Of a stretch of DNA of 64,000 nucleotides, positions 12,225 to 23,450 are shown piece by piece. Source of the stretch: Rhinopithecus roxellana (Eukaryota > Chordata > Mammalia > Primates > Cercopithecidae); the NCBI RefSeq assembly GCF_007565055.1, contig NC_044559.1, positions 101,144,759-101,208,758 of the forward strand, written 5' to 3'. A program made the translations under genes and the position numbers. Under the pieces are notes generated by a model. It was not told the origin of the DNA, ran no database searches, and worked only from the letters and a program-made list of their open reading frames with translations. Numbering within the stretch: position 1 is the stretch's first letter; each line of letters opens with the position of its first letter.

Positions 12225-12385
12225 TGGTTGTGACAGCTTAGAACTGAAAAGTGTCTTAAAGAATACCTAATTCAAGCAATTCACTTTGTTAGAAGAGGAA
12301 ATACAGCTCCAAAGAGGATAAGTGACTTGTCCAAAGCTGTACAGGCAGAGTCTGGACCACATTATAGACTTTCTGGCTTCTCCCT
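12225..12385 (-). repeat. Second MIR-like fragment, antisense
   Basis: AAGAGGAAATACAGCTCCAA AG, then AGTGACTTGTCCAAAGCTGT and a CAGAGTCTGGAC phrase form a second, more decayed antisense MIR-like core. Confidence 0.45.
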
Positions 12386-12539
12386 GGAAGGAAACAAAGT
12401 GAAAATGAATTTAATTATGATAGCCAGAAATGACTCTTAACCAATATTTTCTAAGTATGCATAAGAGCTTCTGCTAAATGCTATAAGACACTGACATGAC
12501 AGACACTGAGATGCTGCTGTAGCCTCAGTAAGGAAACTG

Positions 12540-12722
12540 ATGTGGCAACTTCACATTAGAACCACTGGGAGCTTTATCAATACTACTGATGACCTTGTCT
12601 GAGCCATACTCTACAGAAATGAAATCTATTGAGAAGTTGGAGGTGAGATGGGGCCCCAGTGTCTGTATTTTTAAAAACTGCCTGGGTGATTCTAGTGCAG
12701 TCAGAGTGGAGAACCACTAGCC
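12540..12722 (+). mobile_element. MER5-type hAT MITE fossil
   Basis: ACATTAGAACCACTGGGAGC near the left, GGGGCCCCAGTGTCTGTATT mid-element, and CTGCCTGGGTGATTCTAGTG ending with GTGGAGAACCACTAG reproduce a MER5 non-autonomous hAT element, including the palindromic ends. There is no transposase. Confidence 0.6.
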
Positions 12723-12835
12723 TAGAAAAAACAAGATCTGAAGTTGGAGAGAAGAGAAAAAGAGATGGCAGCAGAGGTCTCAGGCCAAGGGGTGCCTAGA
12801 TCACCAGCAGAGAGGAGGCAATGGTGTTTATCTCC

Positions 12836-12890
12836 TTATTACACACATAAGCGTGCGTGCACACGTACACACGCACACACACACACACAC
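12836..12890. repeat. (CA)n with GTGC interruptions
   Basis: ACACACATAAGCGTGCGTGC then ACACGTACACACGCACACAC continues into a pure CA run. It is an alternating purine/pyrimidine tract of the type that can adopt Z-DNA. Confidence 0.9.
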
Positions 12891-13917
12891 TCTGCTCTCA
12901 TCTTTCTCCTCTCTGGCTAAAAGGGGAGAAATCCCTTGGTGGGAATAAGACCAGCAGTAAGAAGAGATGGATAAAAAGATCACTGGCCAGCCTTGGGCCT
13001 AGCTAAATCTTGCTAGCATGAATTTTTAGAAAATTCTGTCAGCATGGTCCTGTGACTTTCTTCTGAAACGCTCCCATATTCTGTATGGAAGCAGAAAGAG
13101 TAGGCCTGTGGGTTACTTAGAGCTTTGGGCAGGCAGGTTGGACACAAGGCTTCTTGCTAGCAGCAGAATTGACAGCTGAGAGAAGCTGGTTGATAGTTTC
13201 CATGCAGATTGTCCTTGTTTCACAATTGTGGTGAACCAGTGATGACTATAAGGAGTAGACCCCACTGTGAGGGGGCGCACCTTATTCTACGTGGTGAATT
13301 CCCTGCCCAGGATAGTGGTGGTTCACTCTGCCCATATCTGTGTTTCCTACATTCCTTTCAAATCTCCCTTAACATCATTTGGAGATAATTTATATTTTCA
13401 TTTTGGGTAAATTTTATACTTACAACCATCCCTCCAATTATTTCTGTAATAATGACCTTCCTGTGCCTAGCGGAACTGCCAAATTCGGCCACAGCACAGC
13501 TGATTATGAACTTGTGACTCAGTGGCCGACATTTGAAGACAATCTTTAACTCCAATAAGAAGCCAGCAGCCAGCATCTTCTAGCAATTACTGTAATTTAT
13601 GTATTCAAAAAATGAAATGGCAATGTTCAGATTTCTCTAAGAGATTCTTGACTTAACCACATGAGGACTGAGTCTCATTTGTAGAAAAATGAGACTAGCT
13701 TCTTGTCCTTGACCTCTGATCACAGAGAGTCTCAGAATGAAGTGCTATCTGAGATTAAATTGTAGCTTTCTTTTGTTTAATTTTTTAAATTTTACTATCC
13801 CCCGCTCCAGCTGGAACCCGAGAGTTAGTATGCACAGTCTGCTTTCCAACTGAACTGCCTAATCCTCTATGACTCAGCTGTCCAGAGCCACAGCTGGCTT
13901 GGCATTGATTTTAAAAG

Positions 13918-13956
<39 letters not shown>

Positions 13957-16415
13957 GTTCTTTCTCCTTTCTTCTTCCCCCTCTAAAGTCCCCTCTCCCT
14001 CTCCCTACCCCAAGCCAGTTCCACGGTGAATCAATTGCCAGGTCTTTCCAATTGGCCATAAGCAGTGCCAGAGGGAAACTCCTAGTTCTCTGGCTACAGG
14101 CTTGGGCCGGGGAAGCAGCTTATAAGGTCACTGTCCCAAACTCAAGCAGACAGCAGTACAAATAAACAGCCACGGGGAGACAGACACGGAGTCAGGAAAA
14201 TCCCCTACATGACTAGACTATCAGTTTCAGCAATGCCGTGACTGAGAACATCAGGTTCAAGCCCATGACACTGAGGCCAAAGGGTTTGCCTTGGAATAAG
14301 TGCTGTTCTCAAGCCCATTTCTCTCTAGCCAGTGGCCATATTTTGTTAAAGAAAAAAAAAAAAAATTCACCTGAAGGATGACTGGGAGTCAAAATTAAAT
14401 AATTATAAAAAATGATACATTTTCAGGATTTGAGTTAATTCAGATAGAAGGACAATCTAAATTAGCTAAGAACCTGAATTATGGAAGTTCTTGAAAGACA
14501 AGTGCCAGTGGGGAAGGGTCCTCCTGATAGTGTTCTAGAAAAAAATTGGGTATTTGAAACCACAGATGTCCATTTAAATGGACAAGAACCATGAGGTTCT
14601 TACCAGAGGCAGATTTATCATGAAACTAGTGAGGCTTATATTTCAAGACTTCTCTCTTAGACAGACACAGCTAAGGGGCACTAGCATTGTGTTTATATGG
14701 TTATATGTTGTAAAATTTGCAAAAGGAAAATGTTTTAATATTCTTTTTCTTAAAAAGGGATTGCCAACTTATACAAGCTTCAGACTCCTTGAATCCTGAA
14801 CCCATATCAATTGGGAAAGGCATCTGGGGACAGATGGGGTGAGTGAAGGGGATTGCCTTTGGGGTCCACTTTTGTTCTTGTTGATTTGGATGAAAGGAGG
14901 AGGTACCCTGGTGTGGGGTCCAGCTTTTCACTCTCATTGGTGACTTAGGGTTCCCCTTCTTCCAGTCAGGCTCCCTCATGCCCCTCTGAACAATCTGATG
15001 TCACCCTACAGACACTTACTGTGATCATGGTTCTTATTTTAGAAGTAAATGTGAGCATACATGTGCCCCGCATAAAGAAAGCATTCTATAAAATGCTAGC
15101 TATGGTGAACAATTTATCGTGATCATAATGGTACTCCCTTTCTTTTGGGCATTTCTAGAGCAACTCACAACCTTGGCCATGACAATCGTCTATGGTTGAA
15201 TGTGTGACTCAAATCAGGCCTTTTATAGTCTTTCCCTAGGTTATTCAACTGTAGCAAAGAGGGTCTCTTTTCTCTGGCTATGGCTGACAGCTGACAGGGA
15301 TCCAGCCTTGTGGGAAAGCTAGTGTGCGAATGAATTCTAGAGAAACTCAGTAGCCTTCCAGTGCCTGATTTCAGTACCCCATCCCATTTTCCTGCGGATT
15401 TATAAGCCCACACAGTTCCCCTTTCTTCTCAAGAAGGTTGCTGTCTCTTTTAACCTAAATTATCCTAATCCATTTTTAATCTGGAGTCACATGGTCATGA
15501 AAAAATTCTTCCGGCTCTCTTTTTCTCTTCTATTGCAGCAAAGCTTCCTGTTGAGCATACTTCCTGTAGAATCATCTCCTACAGTGAAATTTCAATCACT
15601 TTTATCAACAATCCTGACATCAATGAATTTCTAAACATCTTTCACTTTTGCAACTCAAACTATAGCACAAGTACCTATTAGGTCCAAGGCAACTGGCTCC
15701 CATCTGGACCAGGTAAACTACCTGGAATCTGACTGTGCTTCTACTGCAAAGTAAACAAAAGTACAACATCTCCAGGATCTATTACTGAAAAGTGTGAGGA
15801 ACCGGTAGGTTGACCAATGATGGCCATAACTTCCGCAATGTATTAGGCGCCATGTATATACTGGATTTAAGATTATCTGAGAGCTCAAAGCACATTTTGA
15901 CCATCACAAGAGTTAAAACGTAGATCTGGCTGTGTTGCGTGTAATAATTTTGGTCTCACTGAAATTATTCCCTAAGAGAAAACTGGCCCTATTAGGGACA
16001 CCTTAGGATAGCCATTTCCTGTATGTATAAGGCTTTATGACGAGAGGGCCTCTTAGCATCTGACGACTCTAATTTTGACCCAATAAGATGCAGTGTTTAC
16101 AATGCATAAATGTATACCACAGCTCAGATTGATCTAGTCAACACTCTAATTGGTGTTGCTGAGAATAGGGCCTTTCAATTAAACAGTTAAGAATGACTAG
16201 TAACTACTTCACAAAAAATATTTATAGTCGATTTATTAGATAATACTATTAAAGACTTAAAAACAGTACTTTTCATAAGTGAGTTACCTACTCAATAACC
16301 CCACTATATTCAACTTGAAACCCAATTTTCATGGAAAGTTCACTATCCAAGTTTTCATAAATTATATACTAGAAAAATTCAAATTATAGGGCAAGCGGCA
16401 AATGGTAAGTTACCC
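12891..16415. other. Unique non-coding stretch
   Basis: No gene, exon or strong interspersed repeat is recognised across this block, apart from the CT microsatellite at 13918-13953. Open frames of 61-98 aa include ones made by that microsatellite (SLSLSLS or REREREREs) and are not coding. Confidence 0.55.
13918..13953 (+). repeat. (CT)n microsatellite
   Basis: About 17 perfect CT units sit between AAAGC and CGTTGTTC. The following 60 bases stay pyrimidine-rich. On the other strand this is an uninterrupted GA tract. Confidence 0.95.
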
Positions 16416-16419
16416 TGAA

Positions 16420-16545
16420 TAAAGTGTTGGGCTGGAATTCGGAAGTCCTAAGTTCTTGTCTTAACTCTGTCCCTAAATTACTGCAATTACTCTGAGCCTC
16501 AGTTTCTGCATCTGTAAAATGATAGAGTTGGACCACATCATAACT
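16420..16545 (+). repeat. MIR-class fragment
   Basis: TTACTCTGAGCCTCAGTTTC followed by TGCATCTGTAAAATGATAG is the conserved MIR core and 3' half in sense. Confidence 0.55.
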
Positions 16546-16790
16546 ACAATTTATTGAGCTATTACTATGTGCCAGGACTTGTGTGTGGAGCTTCATGCAC
16601 ATTATTTTATTACACCGCCATTTATTTCTTCCATTAGTTATTTTAGTACATAATACTTTTTATGCTTTATTCTGTACAGAGCAGAAAACTGAGGCTCACA
16701 GAGGCTAAGAAACTTTCCCAAGGTCACACAGCTAGTAGGTGGCAGAGTAGAGATTCAAACTGGGTTAAACTAGGTTCAGGGCCCACACAC
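16546..16790 (-). repeat. MIR fragment, antisense
   Basis: ATTTATTGAGCTATTACTAT, GTGCCAGGACTTGTGTG, then AACTGAGGCTCACAGAGGCT and CAAGGTCACACAGCTAGTAG, ending near AGAGATTCAAACTGGGT, is a nearly full antisense MIR. It abuts a sense MIR-like fragment, giving a tail-to-tail pair. Confidence 0.7.
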
Positions 16791-17789
16791 TTAACTACTA
16801 CTTGATTCTGTTATTTTTGGAGGATCTCAAAGATTCTTCTGGCTACAAAGTACTTTTCTTATATTTCTAAGTAGCAATCCATTTCAGGATTAACAGGGTT
16901 TCATTGTTATCTTAGTATATTTGGACTGGTTTGTGACAGTTAATTTCCAATTAATCCAATTATGATAAATGTGAGCTCAGACCTGTAAATTCAATTATAA
17001 CCAACTCAGAACTAATTTTCAGTAAAATTAAGAAATACCAGTCAAGAAAACACCAATGGTTGTTAGATTCTCTAACTTATTCTGCAGCTTATTTTGACTA
17101 CATTTTAGGAACAAACCCCATTTAGAAGATGAACTTTGTCCTGAAGGGGAAACTAACCACTCATGGCACTTTCCCCATTAGTAAAATCGTAAAACAAATA
17201 TGGATTTTTCCCCCTGGTTTCCAATCCCTTTACTCCACCCCAGCCACCACAAACACAGTCTGTCGGTGTGGTCTGACGGCTTGTTATTGGTGGCAGTGAC
17301 TTTAATCTTACCCCACCTCCTCCAAGAGGGAGCTTGGACACCAAGGGTTTAGCTCTTGGAGTATTTCTCATGCTGTTTGAGGAACTGAAAGTTGGAGCTA
17401 TAAAGAAATATAATATGTGGCCCATTGCCTTATAGATGTCCCAACAGTGAGGGCACAAATAAAGCAGGTAAAAATGCAGAACAGAGTAGAGTAAAGGATA
17501 TGTTAAGAGCTCGGCTTCTATGGTAGACGTGAGGGAAGAAGTTATGATTGAGGGTTGGGTGCAGAAGAGAAAGAAAGAGATTGAGTCGAGGTATAGACAA
17601 GACTTGGATTGGCTGGGGAGAATGGGAAGGGGAAGGAGAAGAGGGGTATTCTAGGTAAGCAAACCAGGATGGGGAACAAGGAAGGAATGAATGCGGTATG
17701 CTACAGCACTGTGAAGAGAACTTCTGTGCTAGCAGACTTCCAACCAAAACCTCTAGTTAACAACTAGAAAATTCCATCAGAAAAGGTCC
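16791..17789. other. Unique non-coding stretch
   Basis: No gene or repeat is recognised. Overlapping antisense frames of 101 and 105 aa (17153-17747) are proline/serine-rich or low-information and resemble no protein I know. Confidence 0.55.
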
Positions 17790-17900
17790 TCACAGGCAAG
17801 GACTTCATCTCTTTTGCTTATCACCATGTCCTTGGTGTCTATAATAATATTTGACACAGAGAAGGTAGCCAACACATATCATTCAATGCCTAAATGTTGT
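17790..17900 (+). repeat. L2 3'-tail fragment
   Basis: CAAGGACTTCATCTCTTTTG, CACCATGTCCTTGGTGTC and a terminal ACATATCATTCAATGCC follow the L2 3' UTR order, decayed. Confidence 0.4.
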
Positions 17901-17924
17901 ATTTCATGTAGATCTGTGGCTCTC

Positions 17925-18080
17925 AAAGTGTCATCCCTGGGCCAGCATTTTTGACGTCACGTGCCAGAAATAAAAATTCTTAGGCCCCACCCCAGACCTA
18001 CTGAATCAGAAACTCTAGAATTGGGCCCCAGAGTCTGTAGTTTAACAAGCTCTCCAGGTGATTCTGATGCCCATTGAAAT
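17925..18080 (+). mobile_element. MER5A-like hAT MITE fossil
   Basis: TGTGGCTCTCAAAGTGTCAT at the left, CTTAGGCCCCACCCCAGACC and TACTGAATCAGAAACTCTAG in the centre, and CTCTCCAGGTGATTCTGATG at the right match MER5A closely. Its right end lies directly against the next Alu. Confidence 0.75.
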
Positions 18081-18086
18081 TTATAA

Positions 18087-18412
18087 ACCATGTCGAGTGC
18101 TGTGGCTCACATCTGTAATCCCAGCATTTTGGCAGGCCAAAGCAGGCAGATCACTAGAGGTCAGGAGTTCGAGCCTAGCCTGACCAAGATGGTGAAAACC
18201 CATCTCTACTAAAAATAGAAAACTTAGCCAGGTGTGTTGGCACATGCCTATAGTCTCAGATACTTGGGAGGCTGAGGTGGGAGGATCATCTGAGCCTGGG
18301 GAGGTTGAGGCTGCAGTGAACCGTGATTGTGCTACTGCATTCCAGCCTGTGTGACAGAGAGAGATCTGGCCTCAAAAAAAAAAGAAAGAAAAGAAAAAAG
18401 AAAAAAAAAAAA
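18087..18412 (+). mobile_element. Alu (AluJ-like), full length
   Basis: Both monomers are present, from GTGCTGTGGCTCACATCTG to a mixed A/AAAG tail. Many CpG sites have decayed and the right monomer carries GAGGTTGAGGCTGCAGTGA, as in the oldest Alu class. The tail expands into an A/G-rich tract at 18375-18412. Confidence 0.93.
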
Positions 18413-19062
18413 ATGAACCTTGGATGTATACCAAAGCATGATTATGGCAATTTTCTTCCTGCCTCCAAAAGCCGTGATACTCTTCCTAGCATGTTCTAAA
18501 AGGGAAGAAAAGGAATATTTATTCTTTAAGTGCTGGCAAGTAACATCTGAAACACTTAGCGCTGGTAGTGACATCTTTGCATTTTAGAGAATACAACTGT
18601 CTAAATCCAAATAAGTAAAACTAGATTTATCCATTTATCAAGACTTAGAGTGTCTCTCACAGGAAGAGGAGGACCTCAGGCTCTGGGAACACAATACTAC
18701 CAAAAAAACAAAAGTGAATTTAAAACTGTGAATGAAATGATGAAGTACTAGTTTAAAATGGCTGACTGACCCAAGTATTTTCCCTTCTAAAAGTCCAATA
18801 AAATAATAGTAAAAGAATAACTAATAAGAGCAAAGAGAGTGGAAAGGACACTAGAACCATTTCAATTAATGTCTGAAAATTGGAAGAGGACAGAAAACGG
18901 TGGGACCTTCTTGGAACAACTTGAAGGAACGAGTGTTGCTGTTAGTAAATGCTTGATGCAGATTCCTGAGGAGCTGAGGCCTTAAGAGTAGCAAGATAGA
19001 GGGAGCTCTATTCCTGAAGTAAATAAGTGTTCTCCATGATATTTCATAAAACCAGAGAACTG
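18413..19062. other. Unique non-coding stretch
   Basis: Single-copy-looking AT-rich DNA between two Alus; no gene or other repeat is recognised. Confidence 0.55.
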
Positions 19063-19312
19063 GGCTGGGCATGGTGGGTCACGTCTATAATCCCAGCACT
19101 TTGGGAGGCCGAGGCAGGTGGATCACCTGCAGTCAGAGGTTCAAGACCAGCCTGACCAACATGGTGAAACCCTGTCTCTACTAAAAAAAAAAAAAAAAGC
19201 AAAAATGAGCGGGGTATAGTGGTGCACACCCGTAGTCCCAGCTACTTGGGAGGCTGAGGAATGAGAATCACTTTAAACCGGGAAGTGGAGGCTGCAGTGA
19301 GCCAAGAAAAAC
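19063..19312 (+). mobile_element. Alu with 3' end deleted but target duplication kept
   Basis: It starts at GGCTGGGCATGGTGGGTCAC and runs through the middle A-rich linker (19183-19198) into the right monomer. It stops after GCAGTGAGCCAAG, lacking the last 40 or so bases and the long A tail. The flanks AAAACCAGAGAACT and AAAACCTAGAGAACT nevertheless look like the two target-site copies. I infer a later internal deletion from the right monomer into the tail. Confidence 0.88.
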
Positions 19313-22190
19313 CTAGAGAACTAGAAGAGACATTGAAAACTGAAATTCTAAACTCCATATTGACCAACTAAGGAAACTGAGGCATAAGGAAGTTAACAGA
19401 TGATTGTCCCTGGTAACATTCTGGTTACTAACAAAACCTAAGAATCCATGATCTTTCTCTGAGTGTGCCTTCTATCATAACCCACTGCCTGTCTCAATTC
19501 ACCAGGATCGTCAAAGCCTTCCATGATGAAGTGTCACATCACAGGGATCTCTATCACACTGTTTCGTGAGGTGTAGACAAGAATACTGAACTAGGTCATA
19601 ACACTCATACACCCCAGCTCTGAGCACGTGTGACTGTTGATCTATTAATCTGCATTGTGTTTGTGGTGGGATCTACAGTGTGTTGGGGGTGGGGCAAATG
19701 GAGATGAGGTTGTTAATTTGCATTTTCAAGTCTTTCTTTTTCATTTTAAAAATTATGTAGGCTCATTAAATAAATAATCCCAATAACTGTAGAGTATTAT
19801 TTGGTGTTTAAACATCCCTTGGAACTCACTACTATTCATGCTTTGTTTAATATTGTATTTAATAGTCTTATGAATTTATCAAACAATCACCATTTCTTTA
19901 ATCATTAAACAATTAACATTCCTTTAAATATTTGTGCAAACCTTACAACTAAAAAAATTAAAACATGGATCCATCAAATAAAAATTTCCCAAATATTTAA
20001 ATATTGATTGCTAATGCAAATACTTCTAAATATTTGATTAAAATCACAATTTTACCATAATAAATTATCTTTAGCATTTAAACATTTAAAAAGCAAACAC
20101 ACAAATACACACTATTAAAGTGATGAAAAGCTAATTTGTAGCCTGAAACTAAAACTAGTTCCCCAAATGTTAATGCCATAGACTTAAGTACCAGTAAGTT
20201 ATTTACAGTTCTTCTCAGGCTTGTCTTCCTTACATTTCCGTAATTTCAGTATTTTTATATCTCATTAGACTGAAGGAAAAGGACCAGTCTCAAAAAGCGA
20301 CAGTTATGATACCTGGGTAATGAATGGATTGACATTTGATCTGTTGCAGTATCTAAGGTAGTTTTCATTTTCTCCTTTTTATGATAAAGTTTCATTTCTT
20401 ACATCATGGCAGTTTTAACTTTCTGTCTTTCACAGAGATTTAAATATTATAAACCTAGTGCTTTTCTGAAAATGATTTATTCTTTTGTTGGGCACAGCTG
20501 GTAGTAGGTAACACATTGACTTGCCATTTTGATATATTGATTCTGCCTATTAGTATTATTAAACAGTAATATAAATCTTACCAGTATTTTATTTAAAATG
20601 AAACTTATTGGTATTTTATTAAACCTAAGAGGGCTATCTAGAGCAGAACTTTGCAACCAGCACAATATGTAATTCCCCATTCCTATGTGTGAATGACTGG
20701 GGTGCCACCATTTAGATCCCTTCTGCCCTGAGCTGCTTGGAGCCTGGAGAGTTCAGGAAATCTGGAAGAGGGGAGAGAGAAAGGGGGACATCAAAAGCAG
20801 CTGTGTAATGTGTCATGAATTAATGTTTTTTTGGATAAAGATCATCATTTTCTCTGTGTGCCATGAAATGAAAGGTTTGGGAAGCACCAGTCAAGAGGAT
20901 TCGTCTCCAAAGGGGAGATTGAGTCTGCCTAGTCGTTTCTCTTCTGTAGGACATAACGCTTACTTGTCCTCTTGGAACACACTGTGGCATGTCCTTTCCA
21001 CTTGATTATTTTGTGTGACCACTCCTGATGGACTGCGGGACCCTGTTTTGCCAGTTTTAATTGGTTTTTCTCATTCTTCTTATAGTATATGCCTACTTTC
21101 ATCAGAATTACATACAATTCTATTTATTCTTTCCTCCTGAAACAGAAAATAATGGGTAGTGAACTATAAATTATGGATTACTTCTTATTAAGAAGAGAAA
21201 GAAAATATTTGTACTTAATTATATACCCTTAATTTATAAAACCAAAAAGAAATTAAAACAGCCTATTATATTAACCCCCTTTGTATTACAATGATGTTTG
21301 TATACACTTTACATCAACTTTACCTTTTTTGCATCACTAGAAACTAATAATTTTTCCTAGAGAGTTGCAACCTACTTTGATGAAACATTGTGTTACTCAT
21401 TTTATCTTATCTATTTTGCTGAGTTCAACCTAGCTAAGGGAAGCCTCTTTAAGTTGAGTCTTTTGCCTTTTGAACATTGCCTCTGGCATTTTATAAAAAT
21501 ATGCATGCTGTCTCGGACTCATCCTGACATTTCCCTGACCTCACGACGTGGAATAAACTACCTTTTAAAGGCTCTTGGTGCCCTTTAGTGGAGAAAGGAA
21601 GAGAGAGTTTACATAGAATGCTGAACTTTAGTGTAGTATGTTTCTAAATGCTGCTTTTCTTAGAGTATGTGGCTTTATCAATCCATAATATTCCTTTCCA
21701 CACTGACAAAAGCAACAACAACAACAGCAGCAGCATCCTATGATCCCATTACCCCCCCCCACCACCAAAAATTAATACTGTTTGTAGGTCCTGCAAACTT
21801 TTTTTTCTTGAACAAATCTTTGACTTAGGCATGTTCTTCTTTTAAATAGGGATGGTTCTTCAATGTAACAGGTAGTTGACAGGATTAAAGGAAATAAAAA
21901 AAGACCCTGAAAATGAAAACTATTTTTATTTTCTACTCCTACTATATTCTACTCATACATGATCCTCTCAAGATTCCTAGGATACCCCTGTGTTTCTCTA
22001 TTTCCTTATCTTTGCTCTTCTGCTAATATTTAAAATGTGTACCAGGCTCAGCTTAAAAGCAGCCTCCTTTGGGAGCAGTCTGAGGTGTTCAGGCAGAAGG
22101 AGTCCTTTCTTTGCCATGTTTCAGGAGTACCCCAATGACTCTGCTTTTAAAATCATTGATTATGTGTATTTATTCACATGTCCATCTCTC
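19313..22190. other. Unique, AT-rich non-coding stretch
   Basis: No gene or interspersed repeat is recognised. About 19730-20110 is strongly AT-rich, with many ATTAAA, AATATTT and TTTAAAT words. Open frames are up to 67 aa with no motif. A CTCF-like reverse match, GTGCCCTTTAGTGG, lies near 21569-21582. Confidence 0.5.
21708..21764 (+). repeat. (CAA)n/(CAG)n with C9 run
   Basis: AGCAACAACAACAACAGCAG CAGC is a short mixed triplet repeat. It is followed by a C9 homopolymer at 21752-21760 and an ACCACC block. Confidence 0.85.
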
Positions 22191-22194
22191 CTAA

Positions 22195-22295
22195 TAAGGT
22201 ATGTTTGTTGAGGGCTGAGATTATATTTTATTCGTCTTTATATACAAAGAGCTGCACATACTACCTCGTGTGAAATAAACAAGAGATGTTTACTG
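22195..22295 (+). repeat. L2 3'-tail fragment
   Basis: GTTGAGGGCTGAGATTATAT, then a small gap and GAGATGTTTACTGAATC, follows the L2 terminal layout, decayed. Confidence 0.4.
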
Positions 22296-22449
22296 AATCG
22301 ATTGTTGTTTGGGTTAAATCACTCATTGATTGGGTTCCGTCACTGATTTTCTATTATCATGCAATTAAACAAACCCAAAGAGTTATTGACAGGGAGGATG
22401 AATAATTATTTCTAACACTAGAATTACTCTGATGTGATCAGGCTCCTCA

Positions 22450-23010
22450 AATGGAAGTGTATGCTTCTTAAACTGTGGAATGGAATCACCTAAGACAGGG
22501 TTCCCCAAACCCTGGGCCACGGACCCGCACTGGTCTGCTCTGTGGCCTGTTAGGAACTGGGCCGCACAGCAGGAGGTGAGTGGTGGGCAAGCTAGCATTA
22601 CCGCCTGAGCTCTGCCTCCTGTCATATCAGCGGCGGCATTAGATTCCATAGGAACTGAAACCCTATTGTGAACTGCTCATATGAGGGATCTGGGTTGTGC
22701 CCTCCTTATGAGAATCTAACTAATGCCTGATGATCTGAGGTGAGATGTAACAGTTTCATCCTTATACCATCTCCACTCCAACCACCGTACACGGGAAAAG
22801 TGTCTTCCACAAAACCAGTCCCTGATGTCCTGATGTCAAAAACGTTGGGGACTGCTGACCTAAGTGACTTGTGGAAAATGTAGGTACCAGACTCTACCCT
22901 AGACCTGGTGAGCCTGAATCTCTGATGACAGGGCAGGCAATCCGCAGTTTTGACATTTTCTCAGGTGACTATTATACCCATCGATGTTTCAGAATCCCTG
23001 CCTTAGAGAA
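22450..23010 (+). mobile_element. MER5-type hAT fossil split by MER1
   Basis: Left piece: GCTTCTTAAACTGTGGAATG GAATCACC. Right piece: GTACCAGACTCTACCCTAGA, GAGCCTGAATCTCTGATG, GGCAATCCGCAGTTTTGACA, TTTTCTCAGGTGACTATTAT. Joined, they give a MER5-like order. The interruption at 22496-22857 is a younger hAT MITE with its own 8-bp duplication. Confidence 0.6.
22496..22857. mobile_element. MER1 hAT MITE
   Basis: Terminal sequences CAGGGTTCCCCAAACCC and AACGTTGGGGACTGCTG are imperfect inverted ends. The interior has GGCCTGTTAGGAACTGGGCC GCACAGCAGGAGG and GCGGCGGCATTAGATTC, which are hallmark MER1 sequences. An 8-bp target-site duplication (ACCTAAGA 22488-22495, ACCTAAGT 22858-22865, one mismatch) fits hAT transposition. 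At 362 bp it is non-autonomous and carries no transposase. Confidence 0.9.
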
Positions 23011-23269
23011 ATCCTGGCTCTTATCACACCGAATGCAGAGCTCAATCCTAATTCAGAGGTCCCTGACCTTATGATAAGGTGTTTCTGATACGAGGGTAGA
23101 TACATCTCCCAGGATGAGAACCAAGGTGGACATGATAAAGCTAAGAAGGAGGTCCTTCTTAATTCCTAATACTATCTCATACTGACTAGTGAGCTTTTAG
23201 AATAAACCACTTATGGACCAATGATTCTGTCCATGCAACTGATGTGTACTGACATGGATGTGGGCCCAC

Positions 23270-23450
23270 TTTGGCACCAGAGTGGGTAGATTTGATTTGG
23301 TTCCCAGAATTATCACATGTTGGCTGTGTGACCAGATGCAGGTGAATAAAGCTCTTTGAGTTTCCATTTTCGTTTTCTCTGAAATGAAGATGTGAGAACC
23401 CCTTTCACTCACAAGATTGCAGTAAAGACTGTGAGAAGCAATGACATATG
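23270..23450 (+). repeat. MIR SINE fragment
   Basis: GTTGGCTGTGTGACCAGATG CAGGTGAATAAAGCTCTTTG then TCTCTGAAATGAAGATG matches the MIR core in sense, with a decayed 3' half. Confidence 0.5.

Noticed and set aside
13874..14165. Opposed frames rich in SLSLSL and REREREs
   Set aside because: Generated by the (CT)n microsatellite read on both strands.
17153..17747. Two overlapping antisense frames of 101 and 105 aa
   Set aside because: Low-complexity proline/serine content, no motif, no splice or promoter context.
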